DNA of 64,000 nucleotides from Pseudomonas putida. Lineage in GTDB: Bacteria > Pseudomonadota > Gammaproteobacteria > Pseudomonadales > Pseudomonadaceae. The notes under the pieces were generated by a model. The model made no database searches and was not told the origin of the DNA. It saw nothing but the letters and a program-made list of their open reading frames with translations. The translations under genes and the position numbers were made by a program. The DNA lies in the NCBI RefSeq assembly GCF_022627325.1, contig NZ_JAETZZ010000002.1, positions 310,001 through 374,000 of the forward strand. Reading direction: 5' to 3'. Positions 53,487 through 61,869 of the stretch are shown one piece after another (the first letter of the stretch is position 1; each line of letters opens with the position of its first letter).

Positions 53487-54970
53487 CACTGATTGCGACA
53501 GACGCCAAGCACTATCGCTTGCTGCCTTTTCGATTCATGCGCATGAACATGGGACATGACCGTGACATCCTACTCACCTCCGATACCGGTGAGTATATGC
53601 ACGTGAACGAGGCTCAATTACGAGCCCTCAGTTACTTTGACGTTCAAGCAGGTACGCCTTATTACAAGGACCTGCTGGCCCGCCACTTCATTTACGAACC
53701 AGGCCGCCATGACCCGTTGCCGGAAATGGCCGCGCAGTATCGCAGCCGCAAGGACTTCCTCTTCCAGGGCCCTGCACTGCATTTGTTCGTGGTCACATTG
53801 CGCTGTAACCACACTTGCCAGTACTGCCAGGTGTCGCGGGCCCCTTTGGGAGGATCCGGCCACGACATGTCGGAAGCGGATGCACGGGCCGCGGTCGATC
53901 GGCTGTTCGAATCGAACGCTCCCGCCCTGACTGTCGAGTTTCAGGGTGGCGAGCCGCTTCTGGCCTTCGAGCGCGTCCGCCAGATCGTCGAATGGGTCGT
54001 TGAACGGAATGTGGTCGAACAACGGGATATCCAGTTCGTCATCACTACCACGCTGCACCACCTGACGGAGGAAATACTCGACTTCGCAGAACAAAATCGC
54101 ATCCAGTTTTCGACCTCGCTCGATGGGCCGGCGCCCTTGCACAATGCCAACCGCCCTACCCCGTCACGAGACTCCTACGAACGCACTGCAAAAGGCATCC
54201 AGTGGGTCCGTGAGCGCCTTGGTCATGATGCAGTTTCCGCGTTGACCACGCTGACTTCAAGAAGCCTCGAACAACCTGAGGCGATCATCGATGAGTATGT
54301 TAACCAGGGCTTCTCCAGCATTTCGCTTCGGCCTCTGAGCCCTTATGGGTTTGCCACCAAGAGTGCCCATCGACTTGATTATCCTATTGAGCGATACCTG
54401 GCCTTCTACAAGAAGGCACTGGCCTATTTACTGCATATCAACCAACAGGGCGTATACCTCTCAGAGAGTTATACGAGCCTGTTGCTGAAGAATATCCTGA
54501 CACCCTTCTCCTCCGGCTATGTAGACCTGCGCTCCCCTGCTGGCGCAGGCACTGCGGCGCTGGTTTACAACTATGACGGTTACGTCTATCCCTCGGACGA
54601 AGCTCGAATGTTGCTGGAGATGGGTGAAGACGGCTTGAAGCTCGGCACCGTGCAGCAACCCTTGTCTGAATTACTCGCATCGCCCGTTATGAATGCGCTG
54701 CTCGCCAGTGGTGTAGCAGAAGCGCTGCCGGGCTGCTCCGACTGCGCACTTGTCCCGTACTGTGGTGCTGACCCCATCGAACACTATGCCCGCCAAGCTG
54801 ACCCAATCGGACACCGAGTGTTCAGCCGCTTCTGCAAGAAGAACATGGGGCTGCTGAAGCATCTTTTCGGCCTGCTTTACACTGGCGATGACAACGTGCA
54901 AAGGGTGCTGCTGTCTTGGTTGAACAGGCGCTCTTACAACGATGTCCGGTTCCCGGGTTACAGGGGCTGA
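53483..54970 (+). CDS. hxsB: His-Xaa-Ser system radical SAM maturase HxsB
   Basis: 495 residues with a GTG start overlapping the hxsD stop. The radical SAM cluster motif is CNHTCQYC (Cys108, 112, 115), followed by the GGEP motif at 155-158 (EFQGGEPLLAF). A SPASM-like C-terminal region has Cys418, Cys421, Cys427 and Cys451 (GCSDCALVPYC ... FCKKN), expected to hold extra iron-sulfur clusters. The N-terminal ~95 residues resemble a precursor-recognition domain in position. It should use S-adenosylmethionine to make a radical modification on HxsA. Codon use is less GC-biased than in flanking genes. Confidence 0.92.
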   Translation: MTLIATDAKHYRLLPFRFMRMNMGHDRDILLTSDTGEYMHVNEAQLRALSYFDVQAGTPYYKDLLARHFIYEPGRHDPLPEMAAQYRSRKDFLFQGPALHLFVVTLRCNHTCQYCQVSRAPLGGSGHDMSEADARAAVDRLFESNAPALTVEFQGGEPLLAFERVRQIVEWVVERNVVEQRDIQFVITTTLHHLTEEILDFAEQNRIQFSTSLDGPAPLHNANRPTPSRDSYERTAKGIQWVRERLGHDAVSALTTLTSRSLEQPEAIIDEYVNQGFSSISLRPLSPYGFATKSAHRLDYPIERYLAFYKKALAYLLHINQQGVYLSESYTSLLLKNILTPFSSGYVDLRSPAGAGTAALVYNYDGYVYPSDEARMLLEMGEDGLKLGTVQQPLSELLASPVMNALLASGVAEALPGCSDCALVPYCGADPIEHYARQADPIGHRVFSRFCKKNMGLLKHLFGLLYTGDDNVQRVLLSWLNRRSYNDVRFPGYRG

Positions 54971-56205
54971 TGGCGATGCTGCGCAAAGATACCCACTTCG
55001 AAATTCATCACCTGAATGAGCCGAAACTGCTAAAGGTCATCACTCTGGATGAGTTCATCGAACAAGGCCTGGCTGTTTGTGCCGGAAGCGCTGAGTTCGA
55101 TGACCTGCTGCTTTGGCTGCCAAACGAAGAACGGCTACAGAGCCCGCATCTGCTCTCATTACCAGTCGGTGGTTTCCTGATCCCGGAGCCATTGCTCGGC
55201 GACTTCGGCAGCGCGCGGCCACACCTGCACACCCCCAAAGATGCAGGGGTCGTGCAGCCCGGCGATGTCATTGCCATTACACCAGGCAACGCTTTGGTGC
55301 GAGTGCTCTATCGACGAGGCTCAGACAGCAACTTGCTGTTCATGACCGATCGTTGCAACAGCCTCTGTCTGATGTGCTCGCAGCCGCCCAAAGATATCGA
55401 TGATCGTTGGCACATCGAGGAGAACCTACGGCTGATCGACCTGATGGACCCGGGCGAGGAAAATCTGGGAATCAGCGGCGGAGAACCAACGCTTTATCGC
55501 GACGGCCTGCTCGAAATCCTGGCCAAGTGCAAAGCCGTTTTGCCGCGGAAATCCATTCATGTGCTCAGCAACGGGCGTCTGTTCCAGGACCCGAGCTGGA
55601 TCGCAGCGCTCTCTGCCATCGGCCACCCTCAGTTGAGCTGGGGCATCCCGCTGTATGCCGACAATGCCGAAGACCATGACCATGTGGTGCAGGCTCCAGG
55701 CGCGTTCAGCGAAACCCTGCAAGGTCTCTACAACCTGGCGCGCGCCCACCAGATCATCGAAATTCGCGTTGTGCTCAATCGTCTGACCACACCACGCTTG
55801 CCAGAGCTCGCCCACTATGTATTCAGAAACCTGCCCTTCGTGCGGCATGTTGCGCTGATGGGTATCGAAAGTACCGGCTTGGCCAGGAAGAACTACGAAG
55901 AACTGTGGATTGACCCGCTGGACTATCAGGAGTCGTTGAGCCAGGCCGTGTATTTCCTGTTCAACCGCGCAGTGCCGGTGTCGATCTACAACTTGCCCCT
56001 GTGCCTGATCCCCGCCCACCTCTCGCGTTTCGCCCGCCAGAGCATCTCGGACTGGAAAAACCTGTTCATCGATACCTGCCAGCAATGCGCTGCCGTCAAA
56101 CATTGCTCTGGCTTCTTCAAATCCCACACCGACCGCTGGCAGAGCCGCGGCGTACAACTACTATCGACCGAGGCCTTTAGCGCCTATGCAAGGAGTGCAC
56201 AGTGA
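54970..56205 (+). CDS. hxsC: His-Xaa-Ser system radical SAM maturase HxsC
   Basis: 411 residues from the ATG at 54970, which overlaps the hxsB stop (TGATG); an ATG two codons later is equally possible. A second, different radical SAM enzyme: cluster motif CNSLCLMC (Cys129, 133, 136), then GISGGEPTLY, and a C-terminal three-Cys group (Cys370, 373, 379 in DTCQQCAAVKHC) for an auxiliary cluster. The first ~125 residues form a separate N-terminal region. HxsB and HxsC always occur together in this system, so they probably act in sequence on the His-Xaa-Ser repeat. The stop overlaps the GTG of hxsA. Confidence 0.92.
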   Translation: MAMLRKDTHFEIHHLNEPKLLKVITLDEFIEQGLAVCAGSAEFDDLLLWLPNEERLQSPHLLSLPVGGFLIPEPLLGDFGSARPHLHTPKDAGVVQPGDVIAITPGNALVRVLYRRGSDSNLLFMTDRCNSLCLMCSQPPKDIDDRWHIEENLRLIDLMDPGEENLGISGGEPTLYRDGLLEILAKCKAVLPRKSIHVLSNGRLFQDPSWIAALSAIGHPQLSWGIPLYADNAEDHDHVVQAPGAFSETLQGLYNLARAHQIIEIRVVLNRLTTPRLPELAHYVFRNLPFVRHVALMGIESTGLARKNYEELWIDPLDYQESLSQAVYFLFNRAVPVSIYNLPLCLIPAHLSRFARQSISDWKNLFIDTCQQCAAVKHCSGFFKSHTDRWQSRGVQLLSTEAFSAYARSAQ

Positions 56206-56810
56206 AACTGCTCGACCGCTGGAAAGTCCTGATCAGTGGGATCAGCTTGCTGCCAATGGCAGGTACCACCCTGGCACAGGCCGGCCATCTGTCGCTCGCC
56301 GATGCGAACTGGCAACCCAACGACAAGCTACAGCCCCCAGTATTTGCCGATACGCTCAATGCGCCAGACACCGTCAACATCTATGCGGCACATCGCTCGC
56401 ACAGTTCACACCGGTCCCACAGCTCGCACAGTTCTCACTACAGCGGCTCGAGTGGCTATAGCGCACCTCGCTACTACAGCCCACCCGCTAACAATACCCG
56501 AAGCTACAGCGCGCCGAGTGCTTCGAGCAGCACCTCAAGCAGCAACAGCCTTTATCAGTCGTCTGGCACTACCAGCGGGACAAGTTCGAGCACTTCAAAG
56601 AGTCGCGCGACCAATGAGCAGAAAAGCAACCTGGTCACCCGTGTGCAGACCGCGCTGATGGTGCGCCAGTATTATCAAGGCACCATTGATGGGGTAATGG
56701 GCAAGGCGACACGTGGTGCGTTGATGGCCTTTCAGATGGACAGTGGGCTGACCGTGAATGGCCGGATGGATACGCCATCGCTGAATGCGTTGGGTATCAA
56801 GATTCCATGA
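56202..56810 (+). CDS. hxsA: His-Xaa-Ser repeat protein HxsA, predicted substrate of HxsB/HxsC
   Basis: 202 residues, GTG start (AAGGAG at 56190-56195) overlapping the hxsC stop. Signal peptide at residues 1-27 (cleavage near TLAQAG). Six tandem His-Xaa-Ser triplets occupy residues 64-81 (HRS, HSS, HRS, HSS, HSS, HYS; bases 56391-56444). A long Ser/Thr/Tyr-rich linker follows (to about residue 140), then a PG_binding_1 peptidoglycan-binding domain (LVTRVQTALMVRQYYQGTIDGVMGKATRGAL is its core). The predicted picture is a secreted protein, held on the cell wall, with a radical-modified His-Ser track. The modified chemistry and the function are not known to me. The start of the next gene overlaps its stop. 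Confidence 0.92.
   Translation: MKLLDRWKVLISGISLLPMAGTTLAQAGHLSLADANWQPNDKLQPPVFADTLNAPDTVNIYAAHRSHSSHRSHSSHSSHYSGSSGYSAPRYYSPPANNTRSYSAPSASSSTSSSNSLYQSSGTTSGTSSSTSKSRATNEQKSNLVTRVQTALMVRQYYQGTIDGVMGKATRGALMAFQMDSGLTVNGRMDTPSLNALGIKIP
56391..56444 (+). repeat. Six tandem His-Xaa-Ser codon triplets in hxsA
   Basis: A 9-base unit, CA(C/T)-NNN-(T/A)(C/G)N, repeated six times. The middle codon varies (Arg, Ser, Arg, Ser, Ser, Tyr) and both His and Ser codons vary, so the protein pattern, not the DNA, is conserved. Confidence 0.9.
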
Positions 56811-57274
56811 GTCGATTCAGGTTAAAGCTAGCGTCCGTTCAGCAACGAAGGAATTATCCCAGGCAGCAAATCATTCCAGTCGACGACACGCTCTGGGCAT
56901 TGATCAGCCGCCTGCAAGGCAAGGAACTGCAAACACCGTCGCGTAGCGCCCGTTTCCGTATCACGACCGTTGATGCAAATCGCGTTGTGATTGAGACCGG
57001 ATCGGAAGACTCGCAGTTGGCGCTGACTCGAGCAGCTTTCCAGCAAACGTTGGACTACCTCGCCGGTAACAATCATTTCGGCCAAGCACAAGCTGTGGAA
57101 ATCAGCTCCAACCATACGTACGAAAAAGCCGGCCCACTTTGCCAGGCAGCTCGTTACAGAGCAGAAGGCAAGCCGGGCCGTACCAACATCACCTACATTC
57201 TGCCGATTCTGGAGCAGTGCCAGGCAGTCGGCATCCGCTCAACCATCCCAAACAGCACTTGGCTGCTGCCCTGA
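56807..57274 (+). CDS. Uncharacterised protein translationally coupled to hxsA
   Basis: 155 residues. Its ATG overlaps the hxsA stop (ATGA), so it is the fifth gene of the chain hxsD-B-C-A. I recognise no family. No signal peptide; the N-terminus is basic (MSRFRLKLASVQQRRNYPRQQ). Two Cys (GPLCQAARY and LEQCQAVGI) lie in the second half. Blocks such as RFRITTVDANRVVIETGSEDSQLALTRAAF suggest a small alpha/beta protein that may bind a ligand or DNA. It is not one of the four named Hxs proteins, so it is either a local accessory factor or a passenger. Confidence 0.7.
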   Translation: MSRFRLKLASVQQRRNYPRQQIIPVDDTLWALISRLQGKELQTPSRSARFRITTVDANRVVIETGSEDSQLALTRAAFQQTLDYLAGNNHFGQAQAVEISSNHTYEKAGPLCQAARYRAEGKPGRTNITYILPILEQCQAVGIRSTIPNSTWLLP

Positions 57275-57293
57275 ACCACTCCTGATATCTTAT

Positions 57294-57611
57294 ATGGACG
57301 CCAACATGTACGCCAAAATGGACACCTTCCGCCCCAGCAGTGCCGCATCGTTCGATCAACCCTGCAAGGTTACTATCGACAATGGTTTTATTACCGTCTC
57401 CTATGACGACGCGGGCCAGACCTGGCAATACCGAGGCCAGGCAAAAGGCCCAGGGCATTACGAACTGCAAGCAGAAGGCTTCGACGGCAGAGCAACGCTA
57501 CACCGCTTCGAGGGCTCGAATGTGCTGGAAGGCACTTGGGTCGAAGAAGGCGTACGCGGGATGTGGCGAATTGTCTGCCAGCCGATTGACTCGTCATTCG
57601 TGCCCACATAA
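57294..57611 (+). CDS. Small uncharacterised protein downstream of the hxs genes
   Basis: 105 residues from the ATG at 57294, or 101 from an ATG at 57306; neither has a strong ribosome site. It begins 19 bases after the previous gene and is probably on the same transcript. No signal peptide. It is beta-rich (KVTIDNGFITVSYDDAGQTWQYRG, YELQAEGFDGRATLHRF), like a small beta-sandwich or lipocalin-like fold. No family is recognised. Last gene before a ~500-base gap. Confidence 0.6.
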   Translation: MDANMYAKMDTFRPSSAASFDQPCKVTIDNGFITVSYDDAGQTWQYRGQAKGPGHYELQAEGFDGRATLHRFEGSNVLEGTWVEEGVRGMWRIVCQPIDSSFVPT

Positions 57612-57813
57612 ATAAGCTGAACTCATGGGGGGTTGATGGGCCGCCATGGGGTCATCCACCTCAACTGGCAGAACAAGACGTACATCAAGGCGGCCAAGCA
57701 TTGCTATTCGCATGGATTTTAGAAGCACTGAATGCTGAACAGTCGCCGCCCCCCACGCTCTCCACTCCAGCACTGCCCCTGAGGTTGCACACGCCCCTCA
57801 GGCCCCCGGTGAA

Positions 57814-57844
57814 CCTGTGGGAGCCCGGCTTGCCGGCGATCGGG
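57814..57844. repeat. REP-like element
   Basis: CCTGTGGGAGCCCGGCTTGC followed by CGGCGATCGGG, the GTGGGAGC ... GGCTTGCCGGCGAT core widespread in P. putida-group intergenic DNA. GCCCGGCTTGCCGGC can fold into a short hairpin. A single copy is present here. Confidence 0.7.
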
Positions 57845-58056
57845 CCAGCCCAGTCACCCGGACTTTCAAGGCGACAACACACCCTTAAAGACGTCACTAC
57901 CCTACTATTTTGGCGCTCCGCCCAAGCCCCTGCTCCCAGCGCCCCAATTTGGCACCTTGGCGCCCCAAAACCACACATACCGCTGCTAGACCACTCACCA
58001 AGCGTGCGCCCTTCCCGCCCTGCAGCCCCTCTAACACAAGCCCTTGAACAATAATC

Positions 58057-58070
58057 TGACCAATTGGCCA
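58057..58070. promoter_or_regulatory. Dyad TGACCAATTGGCCA upstream of the BMP transporter operon
   Basis: Seven-base half-sites TGACCAA and TTGGCCA match at six of seven positions. It lies 47 bases before the first gene of the ABC operon, a likely place for a GntR- or LysR-type regulator. No such regulator gene is in the window. Confidence 0.35.
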
Positions 58071-58116
58071 TGTTTTTGCTGTGCAACTGCTCATCACCCT
58101 GACCCCGAGCAGTCCC

Positions 58117-59658
58117 ATGTCCACATCCCCCTCGCAATTGCGCCTCGAGCTGCGTGCCATTACCAAGCGATACCCGGGCACCTTGGCCAACGACCGCATC
58201 GACCTGCGCATCGCGCCCGGTGAAATCCATGCCCTGCTCGGCGAGAACGGCGCGGGCAAGAGCACCCTGATGAAGATCATCTACGGCGTCACGGCGCCGG
58301 ATGCCGGCCAGCTGCTATGGGAGGGGCAGCCCGTGCACATGCGCGACCCTGCCCGCGCCCGCGCGTTGGGCATCGGCATGGTGTTCCAGCACTTTTCCCT
58401 GTTCGAAACCCTGAGCGTCGCGCAAAACATTGCCTTGGCGCTTGGCCGCGATGCCGGTACGCCAAAGCAATTGGCGCCGCGCATCCGCGAAGTGTCCCAA
58501 CGCTACGGCATGGGCCTGGAACCTGAGCGCCTGGTGCACAGCCTGTCGATCGGTGAACGCCAGCGCGTGGAAATCGTGCGTTGCCTGATGCAGCCGATCA
58601 AGCTGCTGATCCTCGACGAACCCACTTCGGTACTTACCCCGCAAGAGGTCGACGAACTGTTCGTCACCCTGCGCACACTCGCCGCAGAGGGCTGCAGCAT
58701 CCTGTTCATCAGCCACAAGCTCAACGAAGTGCGTGCCCTGTGCCATGGCGCCACCGTGTTGCGCGGTGGGCGGGTCTCCGGCGCTTGCGACCCGGCGCAA
58801 TGCAGCGATCTGCAACTGGCGCGAATGATGGTGGGCGATGCCGAAGGGCTGGAGGCAAGCTACCCGAAAAGCGCCGGGGGCTTGCCACGCTTGCGGGTGG
58901 ACGACCTGACCTGGCGCAACAAAGACCCATTCGGCACGTCCTTCGAACACCTGCGCCTGGAAGTACGCAGCGGCGAGATCGTAGGCATCGCGGGGGTCGC
59001 CGGCAACGGCCAGGACGAACTGCTGGCCCTGCTCAGTGGTGAAACACGCCTGCCCGCCAGCGACCGCGAACGCATCACCCTCGACAACCGGCCGATGGCC
59101 CACCTCTACCCCGACGCCCGCCGCGCCCTGGGGATGGCCTTCGTACCGGCCGAACGCCTTGGGCATGGCGCGGTGCCGGACATGAGCCTGGCCGACAACG
59201 CCCTGCTCACCGCTTTCCAGCAGGGCCTGGTCAACCGCGGCCTGATCCGTTCAGGCAAGGTGTTCGCGCTGGCCGAGCAGATCATCCAGCGCTTCGCGGT
59301 CAAAGCGCCGGATGCCCGGGCCACGGCACGTAGCCTGTCCGGGGGCAACCTGCAGAAGTTCATCCTCGGCCGCGAGATCCTGCAGGCTCCCAAGCTGCTG
59401 ATCGCTGCCCACCCGACCTGGGGGGTGGATGTCGGAGCTGCCGCAGCGATTCACCGTGCGCTGATTGCCTTGCGCGACGCCGGCGCAGCAATCCTGGTGA
59501 TTTCCGAAGACCTGGAGGAGTTGTTCCAGATCAGCGACCGCATCGGCGCGCTGTGCAGTGGCCGCCTGTCGCCGCTCAAGACCACCGCGCAGGCCCATAC
59601 CGTGGAGGTCGGCGGTTGGATGGCCGGCCAGTTCGATGCCCCGCAAGACGCCGCCTGA
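58117..59658 (+). CDS. BMP-type ABC transporter, ATP-binding protein (two domains)
   Basis: 513 residues from the ATG at 58117. Two fused ABC domains: the first has a complete Walker A (GENGAGKST), signature LSIGERQRVE and Walker B LLILDEPTSVL. In the second, the Walker A is replaced by GVAGNGQDEL and the signature is LSGGNLQKF, the usual pattern in sugar/nucleoside importers of this class (RbsA, YufO). It drives uptake through the two permeases encoded next, 12 bases downstream. The operon order ATPase-permease-permease-binding protein is that of nucleoside/purine importers. Confidence 0.92.
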   Translation: MSTSPSQLRLELRAITKRYPGTLANDRIDLRIAPGEIHALLGENGAGKSTLMKIIYGVTAPDAGQLLWEGQPVHMRDPARARALGIGMVFQHFSLFETLSVAQNIALALGRDAGTPKQLAPRIREVSQRYGMGLEPERLVHSLSIGERQRVEIVRCLMQPIKLLILDEPTSVLTPQEVDELFVTLRTLAAEGCSILFISHKLNEVRALCHGATVLRGGRVSGACDPAQCSDLQLARMMVGDAEGLEASYPKSAGGLPRLRVDDLTWRNKDPFGTSFEHLRLEVRSGEIVGIAGVAGNGQDELLALLSGETRLPASDRERITLDNRPMAHLYPDARRALGMAFVPAERLGHGAVPDMSLADNALLTAFQQGLVNRGLIRSGKVFALAEQIIQRFAVKAPDARATARSLSGGNLQKFILGREILQAPKLLIAAHPTWGVDVGAAAAIHRALIALRDAGAAILVISEDLEELFQISDRIGALCSGRLSPLKTTAQAHTVEVGGWMAGQFDAPQDAA

Positions 59659-59670
59659 CGAGACCCCCTC

Positions 59671-60771
59671 ATGTTGCTATCCCTCGAACCCCGTACCCAG
59701 CAGTCCCGTGCCATGCTCGTTGTGTCACCCCTGCTTGCCGCCCTGTTGACCCTGCTCAGCGGGGCGATCCTGTTCAGCGCCCAGGGGCATGCCCCCTTGC
59801 AGACCTTTCACACGTTGCTGATCGAACCCATCAGCGACCTTTACGGCCTCTCGGAACTGCTGCTCAAAGCCTTGCCGATCCTGCTCTGCGCCCTCGGCCT
59901 GGCTGTGGCCTACCAAGCCCGCATCTGGAACATTGGCGCCGAAGGCCAGCTGCTGATCGGCGCCCTGGCCGGCAGTGCCGTGGCGATCCACCTCATCGAG
60001 TGGGAAAGCCGCTGGGCGCTGGTCTGGGTGTTGCTCGCCGGCACGCTGGCCGGTGCGCTATGGGGGGCACTCGCGGCCTGGCTGCGCACGCACTTCAATG
60101 CCAACGAAATCCTCACCACCATCATGCTCAATTACATCGCCTTGAACCTGCTCTTGTACTTCGTTCACGGGCCACTGAAGGATCCCGAAGGGTTCAGTTT
60201 CCCGCAGTCGGCAATGTTCGGCGATGCCAGCCGCCTGCCGGCGCTGTTCGAGGATGGCCGGCTGCATATCGGGCTGTACTTCGTGCTGATGGCACTGGTG
60301 GCGGTGTGGGTGCTGCTGCACAAGAGCTTCCTGGGTTTCCAGATCAAGGTGCTCGGGCAGGACCTGCGCGCCGCTGGGTTTGTCGGCTTTCGCCACAAGC
60401 GCCTGGTCTGGCTGGCGCTGCTGATCAGCGGCGGCCTGGCAGGCCTGGCCGGGGTCAGCGAAGTCAGCGGGCCGATCGGCCAACTGGTGCCGCAGGTATC
60501 ACCCGGCTACGGCTACGCGGCGATTACCGTCGCGTTTCTCGGGCGCCTCAACCCCTTTGGCATTCTGGTGGCCGGGTTGTTGATGGCCCTGCTGTACCTG
60601 GGCGGCGAAAACGCGCAGATGAGCCTGAACCTGCCGCAATCGCTGACCGGGCTGTTCCAGGGAATGATGCTGTTCTACCTGCTGGCCTGCGACGTGCTGA
60701 TCCTCTACCGGCTACGCCTGAAGCTGAACTGGCGCCGGCGCGCGCCGCTGGCAAAACCTGCCAGTGCCTGA
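59671..60771 (+). CDS. BMP-type ABC transporter permease (YufP-like)
   Basis: 366 residues with about nine to ten hydrophobic helices. The motifs WNIGAEGQLLIGALAG and NANEILTTIMLNYIALN are typical of nucleoside-type permeases (BPL_transp_2 family). It pairs with the second permease to form the membrane channel. It begins 12 bases after the ATPase gene. The second half carries QVSPGYGYAAITVAFLGRLNP, another family hallmark. Confidence 0.92.
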   Translation: MLLSLEPRTQQSRAMLVVSPLLAALLTLLSGAILFSAQGHAPLQTFHTLLIEPISDLYGLSELLLKALPILLCALGLAVAYQARIWNIGAEGQLLIGALAGSAVAIHLIEWESRWALVWVLLAGTLAGALWGALAAWLRTHFNANEILTTIMLNYIALNLLLYFVHGPLKDPEGFSFPQSAMFGDASRLPALFEDGRLHIGLYFVLMALVAVWVLLHKSFLGFQIKVLGQDLRAAGFVGFRHKRLVWLALLISGGLAGLAGVSEVSGPIGQLVPQVSPGYGYAAITVAFLGRLNPFGILVAGLLMALLYLGGENAQMSLNLPQSLTGLFQGMMLFYLLACDVLILYRLRLKLNWRRRAPLAKPASA

Positions 60772-60829
60772 ATTCCCATGACCTTTTCGTTTACCTGCCG
60801 CCCACCGCGTGCAGGCTGAGGCTTCGACT

Positions 60830-61756
60830 ATGGATCTCGATCTGCTTGGCAACATTCTCTACGCCATGGTGCGCTGCGGTACCCCACTGCTACTGGTCGC
60901 CCTGGGCGAACTGGTGTGCGAAAAGAGCGGCGTGCTCAACCTCGGCCAGGAAGGCATGATGCTCTTCGGCGCGGTGGTAGGGTTCATCGCCGCCTACGCC
61001 ACCGGCAGCCTCTGGCTTGGCGTGCTGATGGCGTGCCTGGCCGGCATGCTGCTGGCTTCGCTGTTTGCACTCGTAGCACTCGGCTGCCAGGCCAACCAGG
61101 TGGCGACCGGGCTGGCGCTGACCATCTTCGGTGTCGGCCTGTCTTCTTTCGTCGGCACCGCCTGGGTCGGCAAGCCCCTGAGCGGCTTCGAGCCGGTGGC
61201 CATACCGCTGCTGGCGGACATCCCGGTCATCGGCCATATGCTGTTCAACCAGGATGTACTGGTTTACCTGTCCTTCGGCCTGTTCGTGCTGATCGCCTGG
61301 ACGCTGCTCAAAAGCCGCACCGGGCTGATCCTTCAGGCCGTTGGTGAAAACCCCGACGCCGCCAGCGCCATGGGCTTGCCCGTGCTGCGCGTGCGCACCT
61401 TGGCGGTGCTGTTCGGCGGTGCCATGGCCGGGCTGGCCGGGGGTTACCTGTCGCTGGCCTACACCCCGATGTGGGCGGAAAACATGACCGCAGGGCGCGG
61501 CTGGATCGCCCTGGCGCTGGTGGTATTCGCCAGTTGGCGGGTGTTGCGGGTGCTGCTCGGTGCCTACCTGTTTGGCCTGGCGAGCATCCTGCACCTGGTG
61601 GCCCAAGGTATCGGCGTGAGCTTCCCTGCCAACCTGCTGGCCATGTTGCCCTATGTGGCCACGATTCTGGTGCTGGTGGTGCTGTCGCGCGATGCCATCA
61701 AAACCCGCCTGTACGCCCCGGTTTCACTGGGTCAGCCGTGGAAGACCGGGCGCTGA
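60830..61756 (+). CDS. BMP-type ABC transporter permease (YufQ-like)
   Basis: 308 residues from the ATG at 60830 (GAGGC upstream); the frame from 60809 adds seven unlikely residues. Eight to nine helices, with LNLGQEGMMLFGAVVGF and ENPDAASAMGLPVLRVR typical of the partner permease. It is 58 bases after the first permease gene. A gap of 113 bases leads to the binding-protein gene. Confidence 0.92.
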   Translation: MDLDLLGNILYAMVRCGTPLLLVALGELVCEKSGVLNLGQEGMMLFGAVVGFIAAYATGSLWLGVLMACLAGMLLASLFALVALGCQANQVATGLALTIFGVGLSSFVGTAWVGKPLSGFEPVAIPLLADIPVIGHMLFNQDVLVYLSFGLFVLIAWTLLKSRTGLILQAVGENPDAASAMGLPVLRVRTLAVLFGGAMAGLAGGYLSLAYTPMWAENMTAGRGWIALALVVFASWRVLRVLLGAYLFGLASILHLVAQGIGVSFPANLLAMLPYVATILVLVVLSRDAIKTRLYAPVSLGQPWKTGR

Positions 61757-61869
61757 GGCCTCGCGCCTGGGCTACACCGTGCACCGCTATCGATGCCCCC
61801 TCTGCTCTGTTTTCTTGCATTACCAACGCGCCTTACACAGCCAATATGAAGACCTACAGGAGCCACACC

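Larger units (their letters stand above)
57612..58116. other. Gene-free region between the hxs operon and the BMP transporter operon
   Basis: About 505 bases. A 28-codon frame at 57636-57722 (MGRHGVIHLNWQNKTY...) reads like the end of a lost gene but cannot be assigned. A REP-like element lies at 57814-57844. The right end holds TGACCAATTGGCCA (58057-58070) before the ABC transporter. No strong intrinsic terminator for the hxs operon was found by eye. Confidence 0.5.

Noticed and set aside
57636..57722. 28-codon frame (MGRHGVIHLNWQNK...)
   Set aside because: Could be the tail of a lost gene or transposase, but it is too short to assign and has no ribosome site.
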